Source: Ampullaceana balthica (taxonomy: Eukaryota; Mollusca; Gastropoda; Lymnaeidae). Taken from it: a stretch of DNA of 64,000 nucleotides. The DNA is taken from NCBI GenBank assembly GCA_944989445.1, contig CALYLW010000066.1, forward strand, positions 588,501-652,500, given 5' to 3'. Position numbers and translations under genes: made by a program. Numbering within the stretch: the first letter of the stretch is position 1; every line of letters starts with the position of its first letter. Shown here piece after piece: positions 1-12,800 of the stretch. The notes under the pieces are model-generated. The model had not been told where the DNA came from. It worked only from the letters and a program-made list of their open reading frames with translations, and did no database searches.

Positions 1-139
1 TCTATAACCCTATAGCCCACTAATTGATGTCGTTGTCTGTTTTCCCTGGTACAGCTACTTCATTGTTTTAGCTGGTCAGACAAAGTGATGCCATTATGTT
101 ATTTATTAACAAACCTGGTGTTATTTTGTTTCCATTCAG

Positions 140-339
140 CTCTACTAAGTGCAGCTATTTTTGGAAACGTATCTTCTATAATGCTGAGAGTGTACCAGGG
201 ATCCGATGAATACCACGAGAAGGTCCAGAGTGTTAAAGAATTCGTTAACTTTCACCATATTCCAAAAACTCTGGCGAGTCGATTACAAGAATCGTTTCAA
301 CATACGTGGTCATACACTAACGGTATCGATATGAACAAT
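140..339 (+). CDS. Erg channel exon: S6 end and C-linker
   Basis: Follows a ttccattcag acceptor and ends at AAT|gtaagt, phase 0. It encodes [14 protein letters not shown] and then the C-linker helices through [10 protein letters not shown]. Acceptor phase is 1 (the incoming codon is completed by CT). The ATG at 85 lies in intron and is not a start. Confidence 0.93.
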
Positions 340-2237
340 GTAAGTAACTTCTTATTTCTATCAAAAGATACTCATTAATGTTGAATGCAATATAAATTAA
401 TATGGTAGTTCTTTTATATCAGACAATTATTTTCTATCATGGAAATAAAACTAAAAGAATCGTTCGTTTAATGCAAAAAGCAATTATCATTTTATAGCGC
501 ATTTTATAGAACATGGAGCATTCTTTTTTTAATTTTTAAAAAAATAAAATAATTTTTTTACAATTTCTTTGTGGAATTAAGAAATGCTTCTATTGTTGGA
601 AAGGTATACTAATGAAGTGTAAATATACTTCGAAAATTTAAATTTAAAATTGAATAATATACAATTGCACTAAAATGTGTGCGTACAGCGTTAACATATT
701 TTACTATTTATTGAATCCGGACGATAGGCACAGATGATGGGCGACAAACGATGAAGTCGTGGTTTTGACTGTATTCATGTAACACTACACATTTAATTAA
801 ATGTGTAAATACATATCGAATGAATTTGTATAATATTGTTGAATTAATTTACATAAATGTTTATTGCTAATAATGTTAATCTTTTTTGTTGTATGATCAG
901 TGTCGTGTTCGAAATTGAAAGACATTTTAACACTTCGCTCATATCTCCTTACATTGCTATCAATAAATCTGTAGATGTAAGATTTGATCACTTGAAGACC
1001 AAATGTGAGTGAAAAGCTGATGACAAATGCCATCAGCGGTTAAAATAAAATCAGCGTTTGTTAATTTATGTAAGAATAATTCATTGAAAGCATAAAGAAA
1101 AGGAATGGGTACAATCCCCTCACGGATACAAAGAAAAGAAGAAAAAAAGCGGAAGAAAGTACAATAGACTTTATTCCCAATGAACTATTGAGAGCGTCAA
1201 TGAATATGGTAAACAGGATTTATTTTCTATATATATTGCTTAAGATGTAATATGATGTAATAAGATGTAATATGATGTAATACGATGTAATATTCTGTTT
1301 GATAACTTCAAAATCTCATGTTAAAATGTATTAAAAATTATTGTAACTTTTTTCCGAACGTATCTGTATAATTAATTTGTAAATATATTAAATAAAACCG
1401 TCTACACGTCGAAGGCTAGTCTCTCATCAATGTTACCCCCTTAACCCTCCACATTATTTAATTTATTTCCTGCCAGTTTATTAATTGTATCTTTTTAATC
1501 AATCAAGTTAAAGTTTAAAGCTCTCCACAAAATCTCGAGTTTCTTTGAGTCAAAACTTTTTTTTCCGATTAGTATCAATAACAAATCTGTTTCTCACATC
1601 TCCAATGATTATTTATTAGTAGTCAAAACTCTGCTTGTCAAATCTCTGGCTGTCACATTTCTGGTTGTCAAATCCCTGAGTGTCGTTTTCTGACTCATCT
1701 CGTCCTGACGTATATCTGTTAAATCTTTTTTCTGTAAAGTTTCAGTCTGTTAAATCCTTGTCTGTCCAAGCCGTCTGTGTCGTATATCTGTAACATCCCA
1801 CACAGTAGCATCTGAATTTGGCGTATCTCAGTTTTATTCATGCTGCGCTATCCAATTATTGTCAGACATTATCATCGCCATCTTGCTTTCCAGTCTTGCG
1901 CACTGACCGGAAGTCTGTCTTCCAATACGTCTGCTCGCAGATCGGCCATGAATAGAAACGAACTACTTTGTGTTTCCTAGCACGCTCATCTTTCTCCGCC
2001 ATTTAGCGGAGTAATTTCCGCCCTACGGAGTAGAAAATTAAGAAGGAACTCTCTGGGCCGTTTTTGATTGAGTAAATAAAGGCGACGTTGTGTTAGTTAG
2101 ACGAGACGTCCAGAATGTTCTCTGGACAAATGGAAACATCGGCCTGAAAGACGGAAATCAAACTCTGAAATCATTTCACTGCAGGAGACAGACATACGAG
2201 ATAAAAGGTTGGGAGTGAGAGGGGAAGGTGTGGCTAC

Positions 2238-2281
<44 letters not shown>

Positions 2282-5200
2282 TTTTATCTGGTATGTTACT
2301 GATGGTGTGTGAGAGGTAGTGTTGGATTAGTAGGTGTGGGTACAGGTTGAAGAGAGAGAGAGAGAGAGAGAGAAATGTTTTATCTGGTATGTTACTGATG
2401 GTGTGTGAGAGATAGTGTTGGATTGGTACAACAAAGATGATTCAATGGTTAGAGGATGGTTGATTCAATGGTTAGAAGATGGCAGATAATGGCAGGTTGG
2501 ATTCTGATGGGAGGAAGATTGTTAATTGATTGATATAAAGGTGGTTGATTTAAAGGTAGAAGTTGATTAATTGATTGATTGATTGTAAGAAGATGATTGA
2601 TTTGTAGAAGAGGGTGGATTGTTATAATAAGATAATTGATTGACTGGTTGTAACAGTCGGTTATTTCATAGAAGGCTTTTGATCGTTAGAAATAATGGAA
2701 CTTAGTTGATTGAGACTGAATTTTAAAGTATCTTGGGGATTAAGCTTTTTTCATAAAAGGTAGAAGAACTTAGCCAGCTGAGAAGATTTGGGAAAATATA
2801 GTCATTTAAAGGAATAGAAAGAAGAGACAATGGCAAGTTGTGTGGGTATAAATAGTTGGGAGACGGGTATAGGGAGGAAGGGTGGAGAACTGCTGTAAGG
2901 ATGTGGCGGTAGTACACGTGTTAAGTGGTGAGGAAGAGTGGTTCCTGGAGTGGTGTTAGCACAGAGAGCGGGTGTTGGTTGGGTGGAGGCTACTGATGAT
3001 GGAGTTGTTGTAGAGGTATGGTCTTGATTTGTGAGAGAGGTCACGTGTTGACTTGATGAACCAGATGACGAATGTTTTGTGTCGGTGGTCGAACTTTTAG
3101 GAAAATAGGGGGGAAAAGACTTAAGAAAGACTGTCACATGACACACAGACACTGACATCATCTACAACTAGCACCATCTAAAGATGTTAACAACATGTAC
3201 AATACAGACTCTCACATCTGATTTATAATTCTGAAATATTTTTTTCTTTAAAAAACATTAACTTAGCAACAGTAATTTAAATAATCAATAAAATCGTTTT
3301 TTGTTTTGGTTTTTTTTAAGTTGTTTTTTTGTGTTAATTTTACTTTTTAAACTTTTTAGCAAACAATAAGACACGTCTAAAAGCTATCAAATTTTTAACA
3401 TTGATTATATTATAATATTATTTGATATATCGTAAAAAGATTGTTTCATATACAATTTTTTTTTCTAAAACGAATTGTGTTTTCTATATTATCACGTCTG
3501 AAATCAATTTAACATGTGTATCTAGGCTATATCGATTTTTTTAAAAACTTTGTTTCGTTTTTTATGGTTTTAATAGCAATGTTTGTTTTATTGGTTTAAA
3601 CCAGTGGCTTATTCTATATACATATCGATTTATGCGTGGTTTCCATGAATAATTCATGTTCTTTGACTTCTAACCTCTGATTCAGTTTCTATTAGTTTTA
3701 ACCTATAATTCACGTTCTATTGGTATTAACCCATGATTCATGTTGTATCATTTTAAAACAATAATTCAGTTAGTTAATTAGAATTAGTTTTAAAGCAATG
3801 AATCTTTGTTTATTCTGGTTTCAGGTTTTAAAGGGATTCCCCGAATGTCTTCAAGCTGATATTTGTTTACATCTAAATCGAAATTTACTGCAAAACTGTA
3901 ACGCTTTCAAGGGAGCTAGTCCAGGTTAGGAGATAGCAAATACATTTTAATTTAGACGGTGTATGTAGGAAGAAGTTTGACAGGATGGTAAATATAACGT
4001 GATGGTTAGTTGTGTCGAGTGATGTGACTGTGGATGACTGTGCTGACTGATGTAACGGTGGGTGACTGCTGACTGTGGATGACTGTGCTGACTGATGTAA
4101 CTGTGTGTGACTGTGCTGACTGATGTAACTGTGGGTGACTGTGCTGACTGATGTAACTGTGTGTGACTGTGCTGACTGATGTAACTGTGTGTGACTGTGC
4201 TGACTGATGTAACTGTGGGTGACTGTGCTGACTGATGTAACTGTGTGTGACTGTGCTGACTGATGTAACTGTGTGTGACTGTGCTGACTGATGTAACTGT
4301 GTGTGACTGTGCTGACTGATGTAACTGTGGGTGACTGTGCTGACTGATGTAACTGTGGGTGACTGTGCTGACTGATGTAACTGTGGGTGACTGTGCTGAC
4401 TGATGTAACTGTGGGTGACTGTGCTGACTGATGTAACTGTGGGTGACTGTGCTGACTGATGTAACTGTGGGTGACTGTGCTGACTGATGTAACTGTGGGT
4501 GACTGTGCTGACTGATGTAACTGTGTGTGACTGTGCTTACTGATGTAACTGTGTGTGACTGTGCTGACTGATGTAACTGTGTGTGACTGTGCTGACTGAT
4601 GTAACTGTGTGTGACTGTGCTTACTGATGTAACTGTGTGTGACTGTGCTTACTGATGTAACTGTGTGTGACTGTGCTTACTGATGTAACTGTGTGTGACT
4701 GTGCTTACTGATGTAACTGTGTGTGACTGTGCTTACTGATGTAACTGTGTGTGACTGTGCTTACTGATGTAACTGTGTGTGACTGTGCTTACTGATGTAA
4801 CTGTGTGTGACTGTGCTTACTGATGTAACTGTGTGTGACTGTGCTTACTGATGTAACTGTGTGTGACTGTGCTTACTGATGTAACTGTGTGTGACTGTGC
4901 TGACTGATGTAACTGTGTGTGACTGTGCTTACTGATGTAACTGTGTGTGACTGTGCTTACTGATGTAACTGTGTGTGACTGTGCTTACTGATGTAACTGT
5001 GTGTGACTGTGCTTACTGATGTAACTGTGTGTGACTGTGCTGACTGATGTAACTGTGGGTGACTGTGCTGACTGATGTAACTGTGGGTGACTGTGCTGAC
5101 TGATGTAACTGTGGGTGACTGTGCTGACTGATGTGACTGTGGGTGACTGTGCTGACTGATGTAACTGTGGGTGACTGTGCTGACTGATGTGACTGTGGGT

Positions 5201-6813
5201 GACTGTGCTGACTGATGTAACTGTGTGTGACTGTGCTGACTGATGTAACTGTGGGTGACTGTGCTGACTGATGTAACTGTGGGTGACTGTGCTGACTGAT
5301 GTAACTGTGGGTGACTGTGCTGACTGATGTGACTGTGGGTGACTGTGCTGACTGATGTAACTGTGGGTGACTGTGCTGACTGATGTGACTGTGGGTGACT
5401 GTGCTGACTGATGTAACTGTGGGTGACTGTGCTGACTGATGTAACTGTGTGTGACTGTGCTGACTGATGTGACTGTGGGTGACTGTGCTGACTGATGTAA
5501 CTGTGGGTGACTGTGCTGACTGATGTAACTGTGGGTGACTGTGCTGACTGATGTGACTGTGGGTGACTGTGCTGACTGATGTAACTGTGGGTGACTGTGC
5601 TGACTGATGTGACTGTGGGTGACTGTGCTGACTGATGTAACTGTGGGTGACTGTGCTGACTGATGTAACTGTGTGTGACTGTGCTGACTGATGTGACTGT
5701 GGGTGACTGTGCTGACTGATGTAACTGTGGGTGACTGTGCTGACTGATGTAACTGTGGGTGACTGTGCTGACTGATGTAACTGTGGGTGACTGTGCTGAC
5801 TGATGTAACTGTGGGTGACTGTGCTGACTGATGTGACTGTGGGTGACTGTGCTGACTGATGTAACTGTGTGTGACTGTGCTTACTGATGTAACTGTGGGT
5901 GACTGTGCTGAATGATGTAACTGTGGGTGACTGTGCTTACTGATGTAACTGTGGGTGACTGTGCTGACTGATGTGACTGTGGGTGACTGTGCTGACTGAT
6001 GTGACTGTGGGTGACTGTGCTGACTGATGTAACTGTGGGTGACTGTGCTGACTGATGTAACTGTGGGTGACTGTGCTGACTGATGTAACTGTGGGTGACT
6101 GTGCTGACTGATGTAACTGTGGGTGACTGTGCTGACTGATGTAACTGTGGGTGACTGTGCTGACTGATGTGACTGTGGGTGACTGTGCTGACTGATGTGA
6201 CTGTGGGTGACTGTGCTGACTGATGTGACTGTGGGTGACTGTGCTGACTGATGTGACTGTGGGTGACTGTGCTGACTGATGTAACTGTGGGTGACTGTGC
6301 TGACTGATGTGACTGTGGGTGACTGTGCTGACTGATGTGACTGTGGGTGACTGTGCTGACTGATGTGACTGTGGGTGACTGTGCTGACTGATGTGACTGT
6401 GGGTGACTGTGCTGACTGATGTAACTGTGGGTGACTGTGCTGACTGATGTGACTGTGGGTGACTGTGCTGACTGATGTGACTGTGGGTGACTGTGCTGAC
6501 TGATGTGACTGTGGGTGACTGTGCTGACTGATGTGACTGTGGGTGACTGTGCTGACTGATGTGACTGTGGGTGACTGTGCTGACTGATGTGACTGTGGGT
6601 GACTGTGCTGACTGATGTGACTGTGGGTGACTGTGCTGACTGATGTGACTGTGGGTGACTGTGCTGACTGATGTGACTGTGGGTGACTGTGGGTGATTGT
6701 TGATTGTTGAAGAAATATGAGGCGCCGTTTAATTTTTGAAGTTATTGTGGGCGTTATGATTGAGGTGAGTTTACCTGAAAATGTAACGAAAACAAAACAC
6801 TATAAACTTTCAA

Positions 6814-6863
<50 letters not shown>

Positions 6864-9800
6864 ATTTTGGGCAAGAGAGTGAGGTCGACGTATTGCGCGA
6901 ATGTTCCTCACCTTAAACAAAGCCACAGCACAAGTCACTCTCATCATCATCATCGATTCATTCCAAATTCATGTAGCGACAGGCAAGTGGCGAAGCGGCA
7001 GGTGAGGGTACACTGGCAGCCATCGTCACAAACCTGCATGAAGGCGGTTCAGGCCATAGGGTCATTCAGTGACACTGAGCAACAGTGGTGTCCGTCAGCC
7101 CCCTGAGCGACTGAGCAGCCCTCTTTAAGAATGCACTGCTCACCTCCATGGCATGAGAAAGGGGCTAGAAAATGTGCCCTAAACAGTGCCTGCTGAAATC
7201 TTCCCTGGCAAGACTACCGCGGCTGGCGGGGACCCTAATTCTGCGGTCGCAAACTAAAGAACAAGTCGAGCACTATTCCTCTCACCCTGGGCACATGGAA
7301 TATGCGCACACTAACGGACAAAGATGAAACCAACATACCCCAAAGGAGAACTTCCCTGGTGGGCCACGAACTTTCAAGATACGATGTCGACGTTGCCGCT
7401 CTCAGCGAGATCCGTCTACCATGAGAGGGCGAACTAGGTGAAAGAGGCTCAGGCTATACCTTCTTCTGGAGTGGCAGAGGGAGTGAGGAACGCCATGAGG
7501 CCGATGTTGGCTTTGCAATGAAGACATCATTAGTATGCAAACTCGCTAGTTCTCCAAAAGACATAAAAAACAGACTCATGACGATGAGACCGCCTCGGTT
7601 GGCGGGGAAGAAATATCTTAACATCATCAGCTGCTATGCCCCAACAATGACTAACCCTGATGAAGTGAAATCCAGGTTTTACGAGGACCTTCACTCTATC
7701 ATCGCCAACATTCCTTCTACTGATAAGCTTGTCATACTTGGTGACTTTAATGCAAGAGGGGTCTTCGACGACACTCTTTGGGACGGTGCGATAGGAAAAC
7801 ATGGAGTGGGCCGGTGTAATAGCAATTTTATCCTATTGCTTCAGAGGTGTGTCGAACATGATTTGTTGGTTACTAACACAGTATTCAGTCTTCTCACAAG
7901 AAACAGGACTTCATGGATGCACCCTCGTTCCAAGCACTGGCACCTAATAGACTACGTCATTTCAAGGAAGAATGATAGACAAGACGTTCGTGTGACCAAA
8001 TCCCTCTGCGGTGCCGAATGCTAGACAGACCATCATCTCATTATCTCCAAACTTAATATTCGTATTCAGTCTAAAAGACGGCCACAGGGGAGGAAAACTC
8101 TAAAACGAATAAACATCACAAAGCTAAACTGTGCCAGTGCTAAACAATCTATTGAGACTGCCTTGGAGGACAAACTGATATCCACCACACTGAACAATAC
8201 GAACATTTAGACTGTTTGGACGGATTTTAGAGATCTAATCTACAGCACAGCCTCTCAAATCTGTGGACCCGCGACGAGAAAGCACTAAGACTGGTTCGAT
8301 GACAATTGTGATGAGATCAAGCAAATGTTGGCAGAGAAACACAAACTCCACAAAACACACCTCAGCAATCCCAGGTCTTCATCCTTAACGGACTCATATA
8401 ACAACATACGCCTCATCATACAACAAAACTTCGTTGGGTGCGAGACTCATGGCTAAACAAGAAAGCTGATGAAATTCAACAATATGCAGACAGGCATGAT
8501 ATGAAGGGTTTTTACAACGCCCTTAAGGAAGTGTACGGACCCACAACCTGAATTCATCCCCGCTTCTCAGTGCTGATGGGACATAGCTAATTACTGACAG
8601 AGAGAAGATTCTCGAGCGCTGGGCTGAACACTTTCATGCTGTCCTAAACAGCAACTCAAATATTAATGAAGTCGCCTCCCTCAAGTACCAATTAACTTGG
8701 CAATGAACGACCCGCCTACAATTCTTGAGACGCAAAGGGCTGTACATCTTCTGACATGAGGAAAGGCTCCTGGATCAGACTACAAAAAACACGGCATGGT
8801 TCTACTGGAAAAGCTGCAGGAAATCTTCCAAATGATTTGGCAGCAAGAAGCTATCTCCCAGGATTTTAAAGATGCCTCTATAGTCCACTTGTACAAGCGA
8901 AAAGGGAACCGCCAAGCCTGCGATAATCATTGTGTAATCTCACTGCTATCAATTGCAGGAAAAATACTCGCCAGAATTCTCCTAAATTGCCTAAATGCAT
9001 ATCTGGATCAGGGTATATTACCAGAAAGCCAATGTGGTTTCAGGAAAACAATTGGGACCATCGATATGATATTTGCAGCAAGGCAATTGCAGGAAATGTC
9101 TCAAGAGCAGAATCTGGACCTATTTTCCATTTATTTAGACCTGACATAAGCCTTCGACACAGTCTGTAGAGAGAGTATATGGAGGATTATGGCCAAGTAA
9201 GTATATAGCCATTGTAAAGCGATTCCATGATGGCATGCAGGCTCGAGTCCAATACAACGGAGAGGCCTCTAAACCACTCCCTGTCACAAATGGCGTTAAG
9301 CAAGGATGTGTTCTGGATCCAACATTGTTTAGCCTCATGTTCTCGACCATGCTTACAGAGGCCTTCAGGAATAGCAAGGAAGGACTGGACATTAGGTATC
9401 GCACTGATGGTCGTTTGTTCAACCTCAGGAGGCTGAAAGCAAAAACAAAGGTCAAATCAGACAGCATCCTGGACCAACTATTTACTGATGACTATGCCCT
9501 CAACGCGGGCTCTGAAGCACAACTGCCACTAAGCGTTGATAAATTTTCCAGTGCGTGCTCTAACATTGGGCTCACCATCAGCACACAGAAGACAGAAGTT
9601 CTATACCAGCCGGCCCCAGGCAAATCCTATACTGAGACTAATATCATAACGGCAACAAAATCAACACAGTGAGCCGCTTTACTTACCTTGGCAGCACACT
9701 GTCTCAGAAGCCCAATATTGATGACGAGTTGAACTCGAGAATCTCCAAGGCCAGCGCAGCATTCGGCAGATTACATGACAGTCTCTGGAACAGATGGGGA

Positions 9801-12800
9801 ATCAGCACCCAAACAAAACTAAAAGTATACAGAGCTGGTGTGCTTCCCACCTTATTATATGCATGTGAAACTTGAACCGTATACCAACGCCATGCGAGGT
9901 TGCTGAACCACTTCCACACCAAAAGCCTAAGAAAAAATTTCTCAATATAAAATGGCAGGAAAAAAGTTCCAGACACAGAAGTATTAGCCAGGTCAGGACT
10001 AACCAGCATCCAGACTAGCCTCATGCAGAGCCAACTACGCTGGGCGGGGCATGTAGTGCGCATGTCTGACCATCGCCTCCCAGAGAGGCTCTTCTATGGT
10101 GAGCTCACTGCATGGCATAGAGCACGCCGAGGTCCACGTAAGCAATACAAGGATGCGCTTAAAACTGTCCTAAAGGCCTTTGACATTAGGCATGACTCCT
10201 GGAAAGCAGCAGCCAGTAACCGAGTCCCCTGGCGCTCCATGATACGGAATGGCGCAGCTGTCTGTAAGGCAAATAGACGACAGGCTGCCAAGACAAAACG
10301 TCAAGCCAGGAAGGACCGTATCCAAAACCCTCCTGAAGGGATCCCATCCATCTCTTGTACGACATGTTGACGCCAATTTCGTGCTAGAATAGGGTTAATA
10401 AGCCACCAGAGGACACACGTGGCGGCCTAGCACAGGTCAAATACAAATATGATGAGAGTGGTCATCGTCGACTACGACGGACGAACGACAACAACATATA
10501 ATATATATATATGTGCAAGATTAGATATAAACCATAGATTAACGTAGAACGCAAAAATCTGTGTCTGAATTCGTACAAAGAGGTATGATGTGTCATATAA
10601 TGGTTCATAATGTGATTACGTTGTATGTATGGTTTTTATCATTAATGATTTTATGTTAAGTTGGATGTTAAGTGGGATAAGGATGATGCATGTTACTTGG
10701 GGACACCTAGAAATGTAAATAGTTTATCTTGGAGTGATGGATTTCTGATATAATTTTGAATAAACGAGAAAACAACGGAATTAATCCCAGTATTGGTCAT
10801 GTATCAGATATACTATTCATACACATGTGATTTTTACGACTTATTCAACCGAATTATATTCAGTAATAAACTGTAATTTTTTACATCAATAACCATATAA
10901 CATCATTCAGAAAAAATCGTTCATAAATATCATGAATAATCTTCACGCTTATTATTTGTAACCTTTAACAAAATATTCCCAAATAACTTTTAAAATAATC
11001 ACAAATAAGTTTTTAAAAATAATCAAAGTGTTCACGTCACAATCAACATATGAAAATGTTTACGATTCTTCTAACGATGTTTTACTCCAGGTTGTCTTCG
11101 TGTTTTGTCAACAAAGTTTAAGTCCACACATGCGCCCCCTGGCGACACCCTTGTGCACCCTGGTGATATTTTAACAGCTTTGTACTTCATAGCCCGCGGA
11201 TCTATTGAGATATTAAAAGATGAGACAGTAATGGCAATTTTAGGTAAGCGAGTCATCACAGATCTGTACTTCATACCCTGCGGTTCCATTGAAATATTAG
11301 AAGATGAGACAGTAATTGCAATTTTAGGTAAGTGAGTCATCACAGATCTGTACTTCATAGCCCGCGGTTCCATTGAAATATTAAAAGATGAGACAGTAAT
11401 TGCAATTTTAGGTAAGTGAGTCATCACAGATATGTACTTCATAGCCCGCGGTTCCATTGAAATATTAAAAGATGAGACAGTAATTGCAATTTTAGGTAAG
11501 TGAGTCATCACAGATATGTACTTCATAGCCCGCGGTTCCATTGAAATATTAAAAGATGAGACAGTAATTGCAATTTTAGGTAAGTGAGTCATCACAGATC
11601 TGTACTTCATAGCCCGCGGTTCCATTGAAATATTAAAAGATGAGACAGTAATTGCAATTTTAGGTAAGTGAGTCATCACAGATCTGTACTTCATAGCCCG
11701 CGGTTCCATTGAAATATTAAAAGATGAGACAGTAATTGCAATTTTAGGTAAGTGAGTCATCACAGATCTGTACTTCATAGCCCGCGGTTCCATTGAAATA
11801 TTAAAAGATGAGACAGTAATTGCAATTTTAGGTAAGTAAGTCATCACAGATCTACCCATGTTGGGATACTACCACATTTTATGCATGTTAATAGCATTTG
11901 GGGAAAAAACCTAAATAAGTATTTCATGTCCGTGAAAATTAATAATTGTACAAGATAAGTAGTTTCAGTAAAATGCAATAATGTAATGTCATCAATGGTT
12001 GTTTAAAGTCATTAGACAATGGCCGCATGTATAGTACAGGACCTTCTTTTTTATTTATTTTTTAATAAATAAAGAAGAGATTTTAATCATTTCATGACCC
12101 CATTATTTTTGTTAACATTAAGGAAAAGATGACATATTTGGCGAAGACATTAAAGAAAACAACTCACTCCAAGGCCAATCAATGTACTGTGTTAGAGCCC
12201 TGTCATATTGTGATATCAATAAAATTGATTTGCTGGACTTGCGAGAAATACTTCATACCTACCCTGAGTTTGCGGAATCTTTCTTACAGAAGTTTCAAGT
12301 GACTTTCAACCTAAGAAAGGTAAGCCATGCTTCACTGAACGGTTAAAAATATGAACAAGCCGTATACATATGTATTTGGTCAGTCTGATTTTGTTTTATT
12401 CTCGATATTAGTAGTTATCAGTTGTGTGATGGCTGATGAGATCGACTCTGCCACGAGATATTTGTCGCCAGTAATTCCATACTCCAGATATAGAGTTTCT
12501 TTCAAGTCTTTGTGCCCTGTATGTGTTGCTGTGCCGTTGGCTCTATGTTGTATGTAGTTCAAGTCTTTGTGCCCTGTATGTGTTGCTGTGCCGTTGGCTT
12601 TATGTTGTATGTAGTTCAAGTCTTTGTGCCCTGTATGTGTTGCTGTGCCGTTAGCTCTATGTTGTATGTAGTTCAAGTCTTTGTGCCCTGTATGTGTTGC
12701 TGTGCCGTTGGCTTTATGTTGTATGTAGTTCAAGTCTTTGTGCTCTGTATGTGTTGCTGTGCCGTTAGCTCTATGTTGTATGTATTTCAAGTCTGTATAA

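Larger units (their letters stand above)
6860..10500 (+). mobile_element. Degenerate non-LTR retrotransposon (RTE-like LINE), nearly full length
   Basis: The order is 5' region, AP endonuclease, reverse transcriptase and a C-terminal segment ending in a zinc-finger-like motif. Endonuclease: LGTWNMRTL (about 7287), [20 protein letters not shown] and DYVISRKND. Reverse transcriptase: [35 protein letters not shown] and FTDDYAL with the catalytic DD. Tail: [20 protein letters not shown] and CTTC...HQRTH with one stop. Stops at about 7422, 8022, 8209 and 8287 and several frame changes show it is dead. The 3' end reads ACGGACGAACGACAACAAC and recurs at 40354. It sits inside an Erg intron on the sense strand. 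The clade is not certain. Confidence 0.92.

Noticed and set aside
85..139. ATG at 85 as the start of the channel gene
   Set aside because: These bases are intronic; a consensus acceptor at 139 precedes the conserved [11 protein letters not shown] segment, and the pore half must lie upstream.
2802..3161. 119-codon Ser/Thr/Pro-rich minus-strand frame
   Set aside because: Low complexity, no domain and no splice partners; it overlaps another frame of similar length in the same strand.
4016..6693. CRISPR-like regular repeats
   Set aside because: The repeats are contiguous with no spacers and lie in an animal intron; this is a minisatellite, as are all the other arrays here.
7530..7802. Minus-strand 90-codon frame
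   Set aside because: Shadow of the LINE endonuclease on the plus strand.
11071..11859. 262-codon minus-strand frame
   Set aside because: It is the complement of the tandemly repeated Erg exon end; the coding strand is plus, as the protein match and splice sites show.
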